Of a DNA stretch of 64,000 nucleotides, positions 55,901 through 64,000 are shown piece by piece (position 1 is the first letter of the stretch; each line of letters begins with the position of its first letter). A model generated the notes under the pieces. The model was not told the origin of the DNA and ran no database searches. It saw only the letters and a list, made by a program, of their open reading frames with translations. The stretch comes from Pachypanchax playfairii (lineage: Eukaryota; Chordata; Actinopteri; Cyprinodontiformes; Aplocheilidae). The stretch covers positions 5,825,208 through 5,889,207 of the forward strand of contig SSNP01000020.1 in assembly GCA_006937955.1 (NCBI GenBank), in the 5' to 3' direction. Position numbers and translations under genes: made by a program.

Positions 55901-56741
55901 CACATTGCATTCACAGGTGAATCAGCTGTGCATTGAAGTCCTCCACTGGAGATGCCTGAAACAAAGGACACACGCTCTTTGCAACTGAAGAATCTACTTG
56001 TTTTTCCCACCTTTTGCAGTGAAGAAATTCTTACTGTTCTAATTTGTCTGCAACTTTAAGGTGACCAGACATGGTGACTGGGTGACTTTGATGAGATTGA
56101 AGTTAAAATTGAAAAAAACTTCCAAATTAGTTCCAAAATTAAATTAAAAGAGGTCAGTACAGAGCACTTTATCTTATCTTGTTGCAACTGAAAACAGATA
56201 TTGATTGTTTTAATATAACTAATTTTGGTGCAGTATGTCAGAATCCCAGGGGTGTGTCAGTCCAGGTCTGTGACTTTGTGTTAAGCTGTGTGTGAACATC
56301 ACAGAGATTTGCTGTGGGTTTAGAACAGACACTTGCTATGAAGCTACTCTGGGGTTTCCTGGCTAGATGGTGTGTGTGTGAGCATTTTCTCTGGCTAAAG
56401 CCTATTATGGATGAGAGTTGATGAATCTGTCTGAATATGAGTGAATCTGAGAGGATCTGCTTGAAAATGCGTGAATTTGAATGGTTTTGTGTGCGCTGAG
56501 TGAAAATGGTGGTTAAATTGATTGAGTTTCTTTTTGAGAAAGCTGTGAGTTTCCTCTATCTTTGATTCTTTGAAATCTGTTTACTTGTGTGGCTGTGCAG
56601 GCAAATCTGTGTTTTGAGTCAGCGTAGTGGCTGATTAGAGTTGGATTGTTTTCCCTGAAGGAGTTCAGATAAGCGATTCAGAAGTGGGGAGCTCGGTAAT
56701 ATGAAGAATCAAATTGCTGTGATTCTTGCTGGTTTAAAATA
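55901..56741. other. Intergenic, nothing recognised
   Basis: No coding or repeat signal that I can support. TGTGTGAA / TGAATTTGA-type phrases recur at 56350-56500 without clear periodicity. Confidence 0.4.
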
Positions 56742-57819
56742 TTAAAGGTGGTAAAGAGGATTTTGCCCCGAATGAGAAGCTCAACGGCTGTTTGTTTTTT
56801 TTCAAATAGTGCGCATGCGTTTTAGCCCCCCCCTTCCCCCAATGCCAGAAATGCCTCTGTTAGAATTGGGAATTAGTAAGTCTCCCCTTTTTTCTTTACT
56901 ATCGGCATCACTGGAATTTTTTCTGGAACTTCTACAACCTTGTTTCTTCGAACATCTTGGAGTTATCAATGGTAAAAGGCTGTTTATTGTTACCCAGTAC
57001 AAGTGCTACTGGTGCTGAAATGAACCCTAACCCTAACCCGGTGCGTGGGTAATCACTGTGAAGCCTGACGCCTAGTTCACACTGCACGCAGGAGCACCGC
57101 GACGCAGAATGGCGCGCTCAGCTTTTCCCCTATTCACAAAAGATGTGTCCACAAGCATTTCTGTTCTGTTTATTCAGAGCTGTTTTTTCCCTATGGGTAA
57201 GTAAATAACTTTAAAAAAATAATTGAAGAGAGCTTGTTTTGATTACTCCTGCTTTTAATTTGACATCTTTCATCTTGACTTGTCTCCAATTCCTCCCTCT
57301 CTCACTCTTTCCCCGCTTGTGTTTAGACACCCAAAAACCCCACCCCCTCAACGTAGTCAGCCCACTCTGTTGCGCTGTGTGTGTGTTTGTGTATGTGTGT
57401 GCGTTATGTTTATTTTCATCTTCTGTTTATGTACACAAATAAGATCGCTGTATTTTATTTTGAAGAATTGCCTTTTTCAAAATTGACCGGATTGTCTCAT
57501 GTTTCTTGGTGTGACTTCCTGCCAGAATTGAACGCTCGCGGCTCACGAAAGAAATTGAGCAGACGCCGAAATGATTGCTTCACAGCCCCGCGCAGGCCCC
57601 GGCGTTGGATGGAAGCGGTCTCCACTCTGCTCCGCTTCTGCATGCAGTGTGAACCAGCACTGAGGCCTATTCAAACTATGTAGTATATATGTAAGAAATG
57701 TGATTGACAATCTAGTAACCAATAGATAATGAAACGGGTTCGTTATTTATTGGTTAATAGATGGAGGGAAGGAATGTATGGAGGGAAAATGCTTCTGCTG
57801 ATTCCTTCCAGGAAATAAT
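56742..57819. repeat. Second copy of the TTAA/hairpin repeat, with an inner inverted-repeat pair
   Basis: Begins with the same 20 bases as 12085. The inner pair AGTTCACACTGCACGCAG (about 57074) and CTGCATGCAGTGTGAAC (57638-57654) are inverted repeats about 580 bp apart. Right of these, TGACAATCTAG and the hairpin CCAATAGATAAT / GTTATTTATTGG (57719-57730, 57742-57753) match 12234-12290 in reverse. Includes AACCCTAACCCTAACCC at 57023-57039. The far end is not defined. Confidence 0.5.
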
Positions 57820-58585
57820 TGTCATGTTGTGGTTGTGGAGAACTCCTAACCGTACCCAGACTTCAGACCAACACAGGATGAGAGATAAGTAAAAGATTTA
57901 TTACAGAAGTGGGATGGTAAAGAGAACCAGAAGTTTAACAGTCTATAAATTATCTTTTGTAACAGGATCACAGGCACAGGATCTGGGAACTTCAGGAGGC
58001 GCCATAGCGGTGGAGGAGAGAACAGGTTAGTGATGCGGTTTCTGGGTTGATGATGACCAGTATGGTGTGCTGGGAATGTGCTCACAGACTTACGGTGACA
58101 GTAGATGGAGAGAAGCCTGGTGGAGGACTGCGGGAAACAGCAGTGGTGGTGGTGTGTCTGATGACGGCGGTAGTGATGATGATAATGATGATGATGATGA
58201 CGAGAGTAATCCAGAGTGACAACGACGATGTTGTTGCAGAAGGGTGGACAGAGTGGAAGGATCCAGGAGGAGAGACAGACAATCCAGGAACGGGAGCGGG
58301 CGTGAGACGCACGTCAGAGACAGGAGCTGGGTCCTCCGAGCGGCATGGCAGACGGCCAGTGTGGGAGATGAAGGCACCCAGGGACTGGAGCTGAAATCCA
58401 GTGAGGACGGACTAGGAGGATGAGGACAAGGTCGAGGTAGCCCCTTCCCGGGTGGGGCTGGGTAATGAACCACACCTGCGCCTGATCAGCAGGATTAATC
58501 TCAGCTGCTCTGTCACACCCTGCAATGACACGGTTAGTTTCCAAACACAAACAACACACCACTCACCAACTGCTGAGACCTGACA
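57820..58585 (-). mobile_element. Solo LTR, probably gypsy-type
   Basis: Plus strand begins TGTCATGTTGTGG and ends GAGACCTGACA, with near-duplicate flanks ATAAT (57815-57819) and ACAAT (58586-58590). On the minus strand GTAATAAATC near 57900 is a poly(A) signal in the expected place. Contains a GAT microsatellite at 58173-58202. The long ORFs in it on both strands are low-complexity and not genes. Confidence 0.7.
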
Positions 58586-58789
58586 ACAATGAACTTCTCT
58601 GAGAATAATGATGTTGTGTTCATAACAAAAGCTCGTTATCTTACTGACTAATCACATTAACCTACTGAATAACTAAATTTAACTATTTCTTTTATATCTC
58701 CAGCCACAATATCAAAGCTTGGGATCTATTTGTTGCATTTCTTGGCACTTTAAATTTAGATAATACATAATGTGGTAGCCTGTAGTTTT

Positions 58790-59660
58790 AATTATTGTGA
58801 ATGCTGGAAGGCATTCACACTGTATGTTTTTCTGTTTCTCTTTATTCCGACTTCTTATTATTATATCTCTGTACGTTTTTCGGAATCCAACTCGTCCCAC
58901 AGTTTTCAACCAATTTCAACAATTTAAATATCAAACTGTTCAGCTTGTTCAGGACAAGGGTGCTATGACTTTTGGTATTGATATCTCTTCAACCTTTTAA
59001 GTTATTCAACCTTTTGCGCGTTTTTTAGCCCCATTGAAATACATTGAAATCGCTTCAAATTCTTCAAATTTCTTCAAATTCCTTCAACTATTTTGCTTTT
59101 CAACTACTTCAGCATACTTTAACTTAGAAACTTCCTTCAACTTTTAAACAAGTCACAAGACATTCAGCTATTGTCGTATGATTCAGCTTTTTGATATCTT
59201 TTACGGTTTTTGAGAAATCACAGTTTAGGTTTTTTAAACTTTTCAACTCGCACACCTCAAATCTGACATAAAATGAATGGAAAAGATAGGAAGGAGATGT
59301 GGACTTTGCCTGCTTCTGGAACCCACAGCAGGAGAACCATAAGGGCTAGAGAAATAAGAGTTACATCATCAGAAAGCAGACAAAAATCCCTGTGTTTTGA
59401 TGTATAATTTGTGAGTGTATCATGGACGGTGTGGAGGCAGGAGGGAGTAGTTTGCTTAGGGAACATTGATTTCAGACAGCCACACGAGGTCCTGATTTTA
59501 AATTTTCCAAAAGCCAAAAAGAATGTCCCTCTACCCAAACCATTTGTGGTACACACACAAATTATACATCAAACAGTGGGGATTTTTGTCAGCTTCACAA
59601 CAGTGTAACTCTCATATTTCTAGCTGCTATGGTTGTCTCACAATGTGGCCTAGAATCAGG
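58790..59660. repeat. TTCAAC-rich fish repeat
   Basis: Opens with GAATGCTGGAAGGCATTCAC, which can form a short hairpin, then repeated TTCAAC, CTTCAAATT, CATTGAAATACATTGAAAT and CAACTACTTCAGC words. The same words recur at 62270-62640 and weakly at 63330-63480, suggesting one repeat family around the LINE pair. Ends not defined. Confidence 0.55.
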
Positions 59661-59937
59661 ACTGGTCCGAGAAAACTCTCATAGACTTCCATTCAAAAAA
59701 TTAGCTCTTTCGTTCTCTTCAGCGGCTAAAGTACAACATGTTTGCATCGTCATTTCTCCCAAACAGAAGATTGTAGAAAGCTGAAAATTTGCATGAATCG
59801 GCTCCAAAGCCTTCTGTCACCTACAGTTCAAGAATTTTTTTGATAGCTGTTATCGTTTTTAAACGGCAGCTTCCCGTTTGGGAACATGTATTCATCCATT
59901 TCGCCTGTATCAAGTTATATCAGGGGATGTTCCATAT

Positions 59938-60825
59938 ATCAAATCAAATCAAAAATACTTTATTAATCCCCGAAGGGAAATTAAGTGTTGTTGTAGCTCA
60001 GTTCTTCTTCAGGAAGCCACTATAGAAGGTTATAGCTGTGGACAGGAAGAATCTCCTGTAACGGTCTGTGCTGCAGCAGATTATAAGAATCTTCTGACTG
60101 AAGACACTCTGTTGTTGAGTTACTGTGTTCTGAAGAGGATGATGAGGGTTTTCCATCATGTTCTTCATCCTCCTTTGGACAATCAACTCAAGAGACTCCA
60201 TCCAGTTCAGTCTCCAGGACAGAATCAGTCCTCATTATCAATCTGTTCAGCCTCTCCATGTCACTTGCTCTGATGCTGCTTCTCCAACAGGTGACTGCAG
60301 ATATGATTAGCTGACAAACTCCTCTTCTATTGCCACTCCTCATCAAATCTCTGTCTGTTGGTATTGTTTGAAAGCCAGGTAGCAACGCTGGAGTCCAGGA
60401 TATTTTCCTTTAGCCATGTCAGTTTGTCAATATGACTGATGAAAGTGAAGGTTTAAAGTTAAACCTCTTTCTGTCTCTGTGCTCCTGCTCTGCATCCACA
60501 TACTCTTCCCTTGAGCTCATCAGGGATCCAGAGTTACGATTTGAGGATTATTTCAGCCTTAGAAATGTCAGTTAGTTGCTCTTTCTTGTAAACAAGTCTC
60601 TTGTTGCCATGGTTACGCATCATAAGAAGTGGCAAAAAAGTGACAAATCAAGCAAAAAACTCGATCAGTACAGCACCCAAATCAGAAGAAAAGTATTTAG
60701 AAAATATTTCCAGAAGAAAAAACTAGCGAGAAATACTTAAAAAGAACAAAGAATGCTAGCAAATGCTAGCTAAGTCACAGAGCTACTCCAACAAGCTGCC
60801 ACCAGTTGTAGCGCTATTCCGGAAT
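59938..60825 (-). mobile_element. Internally deleted LINE copy A (left arm of a head-to-head pair)
   Basis: 3' tail (ATCAAATCAAAT) at 59938. RT C-terminus on the minus strand (SAVTCWRSSIRASDMERLNR, QQQSVFSQKILIICC) reaches about 60310, then jumps to endonuclease N-terminal sequence near 60330-60420. The 5' UTR-like region up to GTAGCGCTATTCCGGAAT at 60807-60824 follows. The same junction occurs in copy B. Confidence 0.8.
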
Positions 60826-61124
60826 ATATGGGCGTGTGTATCCTTTTCTCACAAACGCATTGGGGCCTTCTGCTGTACAGAGTCTGTGTGTCTCTCATTC
60901 AACTGTCTGTTCATATGTCTGTCTCTGCTTCACTCTGTCTTACCGTCTCTTTTTCTGTATAGCCTTCTGAATTTATCAGTCAATTTTAAATGAATGCTTT
61001 TTCTGATATTAACATGATTTCTGGTTTAAAATGCTGACTCCTTTTCAATATCTATGTAAGTTCAACGACCCTTATCATCTGTTTATGGGATGAAATTTCA
61101 CTTCACTTCCTTTTTTTCCTTTTC

Positions 61125-62136
61125 ATTCCGGAATAGCGCTACAACTGGTGGCAGCTTGTTGGAGTAGCTCTGTGACTTTGCTAGCATTTGCTAGTATTTT
61201 TTTGCTCTTTTTGAGTATTTCTTGCTAGTTTTTTCTTCTGGAAATATTTTCTAAATACTTTTCTTCTGATTTGGATGCTGTGCTGATTGAGTTTTTTGCT
61301 TGATTTGTCACTTTTTTGCCACTTGTTATGATGCATAACCATGGCAACAAGAGACTTGTTTACAAGAAAGAGCAGCTAACTGACATTTCTAAGGCTGAAA
61401 TAATCCTCAAATGGAAACTCTGGATCCCTGATGAGCTCAAAAGAAGAAGACGTGGATGCAGAGCAGGAGCATAGTGAAGAGAGAGAAAGAGGAAGTTTAA
61501 ACCTTCACTTCCATCAGTCATATTGACAAATGTGAGATCTCTTTGCTAACAAAATGGATGAACTTGAATCTCTGTTGAAGACCCAGCCAGAGTATCGGGA
61601 ATGCAGCATCATGTGTTTTACTGAGACATGGCTAAAGGAACATATCCTGGACTCCAGCATGTCTCTGTCTGGCTTTCCAACAATACAAGCAGTCAGAGAT
61701 TTGAAGAGGAGCGACAAAAGAAGAGGAGTTCATCAGCTGATCACATCTGCAGTCACCTGTTGGGGTGGAGCATCAGAGCAAGTGATATGAAGAGATTGGA
61801 CAGATTGATAAGAAGGACTGATTCTGTCCTGGAGACTGAACTCAAACTGAACTCTCTTGAGTTGATTGTCCAAAAGAGGATGAAGAACATGATGGAAAAC
61901 CCTCCTCATCCTCTTCACAACACAGTAACTCAACAACAGAGTGTCTTCAGTCAGAAGATTCTTCGTAATCTGCTGCAGCACAGACCGCTACAGGAGATCC
62001 TTCCTGTCCACAGCTAGAACCTTTTACAATGGCTCTCTGAAGAACTGAGCTACAACAACACTTAATTTCCCTTCGGGGATTAATAAAGTATTTTTGATTT
62101 GATTTGATTTTTTGATTGATTTGATTTGATTTTTCA
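61125..62136 (+). mobile_element. Internally deleted LINE copy B (right arm of a head-to-head pair)
   Basis: 5' end ATTCCGGAATAGCGCTACAA at 61125. ORF start KMDELESLLKTQPEYRECSI and MCFTETWLKEHI at 61551-61660 is an AP-endonuclease N-terminus. It joins at about 61725-61740 (KRRGVHQLI) directly to SAVTCWG of the reverse transcriptase C-terminus and continues to QQQSVFSQKILRNLLQH and the AATAAAG / TTTGATTTGATT tail. The reverse transcriptase catalytic region is missing. The spacer 60826-61124 has nothing recognisable. Confidence 0.82.
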
Positions 62137-62212
62137 ATTGATTTTGCTTTACAAACAGAGATCTTGTTGATAAACACCTGCTGTTAGACTGTCAGCAGCC
62201 TGATACAGCTTT

Positions 62213-62640
62213 GTCTGTCTGTCTGTCTGTCTGTCTGTCCATTAAAATACATGCAAATCTTAACTTTTTAACCTTTTCAACTTATTTAACTACTTCAGGA
62301 CTTTTCAACCTGAAGATTCCACCTTCAGATATTGATATATCTTCACCTTTAAAAAGCATTTAAGTTTGTGAACCCCTTCAGCTTCATTGAAATACATACA
62401 ACTCTTTAACTTTTGAACTCTTTTCACTTTTCCAACTACTTCAGCTCTCTTCACCTTGAAAACTACATCTTTATATATTGAGATATCTTAAACTTTAAAA
62501 AGTATTTAAGTTTGTGAATTCCTGGAGCTTCATTGAAATACATTCAACTGTTTCAACTCTTCAACTTTTTAATTCTTTCAGCTCTTTTCAAGTTAAAAAA
62601 AACTTTTTCAGCTGCGTTTCATTCATTTGTTTTTAGCTCC
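62213..62640. repeat. (GTCT)n microsatellite and TTCAAC-rich tandem repeat
   Basis: (GTCT)n at 62213-62239. From 62298 two ~130-bp units share CTTTAAAAAG.ATTTAAGTTTGTGAA and AGCTTCATTGAAATACAT. Same family as 58790-59660. Confidence 0.6.
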
Positions 62641-63545
62641 CAGGAAGAAATTTTCCGGCCTGTGAAAAGATTAATCTGGTCGGCAGTTACACTCTAACCG
62701 AACATTCCATTTGAACGTTCCATTTGAGGTCTGGGGATTTTGTATGCATAAATAATACATTAAACTGATCTGATTGGCCAGGAGAAGTTGATAATAATGT
62801 TTACATCAGGTTTCATGTTACCATAGCAACATAATTCACAAAAAAACATGAAACCCTATTAAAATGGCACATAATAGACACAGTAGTATCTGTTACCCCA
62901 TGCAGTATATTAAAGAAGTCTGCTCGATCATTAGAAGTGAACCATCATGTCAAATTCAATTTTTGGGTTACCATGGCAATCACACTGAGTCTAAATCCCA
63001 GTTTTTTATGGATTACTGTGTGAATGCTTTTTCATTATGTTTTTATCTTTTCTCTCATGACTGTTTTAAAGCTTCTGACCTTCCACTTTTCTGCTTTGTG
63101 TCATTTCATCTTATTTTAGACCATTTTAAACTATTCAATAAAACTTTTCAGCTAATATTAACAGTTTCAAGTTCGAGTTTATTTATTTATAAAGCGCCAG
63201 TTCATGACAAAGTCATTTCAAGGCACTTCACAGAAAATCAACCAATTAATAATAAAACATTTTCTAAGGAACAGTTATGCCTTTGAATACATAAGCACTG
63301 CTTATGCAGTTTTAGCAGATTCCCCCTGTTAATTCAGCACATTTAAAGCTTTTCAGCTTCTTTTAAGCCCTTCAGCTTGTTTTAGCTAATTCAACTAATT
63401 TAGGCTTTTCCAACTGCATTGAGCTAATGTAGGTAAGATAAGCTTTTTCAATTGCACTTTGCAAATTCAACTTCTTTTAGTACATTTAGCAAAATAATTC
63501 AGGTATTATTGTCAGTTAGGTTTCTTCTAAACATCAGTTCTCCTT
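62641..63545. other. Intergenic with a fish repeat tail
   Basis: 63176-63250 contains TTTATTTATAAAGCGCCAGT and CATTTCAAGGCACTT, typical tail sequence of fish SINE/LINE families. Otherwise nothing recognised; the ORF at 62864-63286 lacks family similarity and its composition is that of noncoding DNA. Confidence 0.4.
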
Positions 63546-64000
63546 AAAGGTGTGATGACATCACTGTTTAAACTGGCGTAAAGCTATTTCATGTAGTAGA
63601 TATGCCCGCATATGTCAACTCACAAAAGAATTTAATTAAAAAACTAACACAGCGGGGGTGTACGGGCAGGTCAGAATCCTCTTCTCAGCAACACGGTTCC
63701 TTTCGTTAATGATATGTGGGTCTCCCTGGCTGACTTCGCTCTGATTGGCTACAACCATTGCCCGCAGCAAGCCTTTCTTCTCGGCTCCGTCAACAGTCCA
63801 GTAACATGGCGAGTGGACGTTTACAACCGTATATGTTCGAGCCTGAAACGTCTTCTGAGGAAGACGGAGGGGTGAACACATAAAACTCAACTAATCACAT
63901 GAGCGAATAAACAGTGCTGTCAGATGTTATCAATGAAAATAGATTCACAATATGGTATGATAAACCTGTTGCTCACGGACATTGTTGCTAGAGCGGCTAT
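63546..64000 (+). other. Possible transposon gene 5' end, cut by window edge
   Basis: TTAAAGGTGTGATGACATCA at 63545 resembles a TTAA-type element end. Downstream, CTCTGATTGGCTACAACC and an ATG at 63807 open MASGRLQPYMFEPETSSEED, then a stop soon after. Short acidic N-termini of this kind occur in fish repeat-associated genes, but I cannot name a family. Confidence 0.25.

Noticed and set aside
57023..57039. Telomere-like CCCTAA repeat
   Set aside because: Fewer than three units; chance or part of the surrounding repeat.
58047..58473. ORFs of 115-127 aa in both directions
   Set aside because: Low-complexity readings inside a solo LTR with a GAT repeat.
62864..63286. 140-aa ORF as a gene
   Set aside because: No similarity, AT-rich composition, overlaps a SINE/LINE tail.

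Overview
This is nuclear genomic DNA from a teleost fish. The evidence is a vertebrate tenascin-C gene with GT-AG introns, set among fish-type transposons: Tc1-like, hAT-like, PIF/Harbinger-like and TTAA-flanked elements, L1 and other LINEs, tRNA-derived SINEs and solo LTRs. The only host gene I can support is tenascin-C (tnc) on the minus strand. The window holds its 5' half and the rest runs off the left edge. One N (14143) is present.

Host gene. Six coding exons join in phase: 30472-29992 (signal peptide, assembly coiled coil), 29688-28375 (14 EGF-like repeats), 28037-27774 (FnIII-1), 27689-27574 and 8084-7931 (FnIII-2 in two halves) and 5433-5164 (FnIII-3). They give 866 codons plus one base. 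Introns are short except one of 19.5 kb that splits FnIII-2 and is crowded with transposons. A possible non-coding exon 1 and promoter lie near 47166-47400, which would make intron 1 about 16.7 kb.

Mobile DNA by region. 1-4545: the arm of a foldback element inserted in a decayed L1, which also carries a SINE and a ~200-bp tandem repeat upstream of its ORF1. 5.8-7.7 kb: a 5'-truncated LINE. 8.1-27.3 kb (the big intron): TTAA-flanked MITEs, Harbinger-like elements, a hAT-like element with a Tc1 inside, a solo LTR, gypsy and THAP-domain remnants, SINEs and an LTR-retrovirus-like remnant. 33.7-37.2 kb: a Harbinger-like MITE and two TTAA MITEs sharing one TTAA. 40.0-43.4 kb: a complete foldback element with a 9-bp target duplication, 170-bp subrepeats and a solo LTR in one arm. 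43.7-45.1 kb: a Tigger/pogo-like element. 47.9-51.1 kb: a LINE split by an intact Tc1. 52.5-55.9 kb: an RTE/Rex3-like LINE containing a hAT-like element containing a second intact Tc1. 57.8-58.6 kb: a solo LTR. 59.9-62.1 kb: two internally deleted LINE copies arranged head to head.

The two intact Tc1 copies (1602 bp, 340-aa DD34E transposase, differing at one residue) are the youngest insertions and sit at the top of their nests. The structures most worth following are the foldback family, the head-to-head deleted LINE pair, the MITE abutting a tnc splice acceptor, and the loss of both integrin-binding motifs in tnc FnIII-3.
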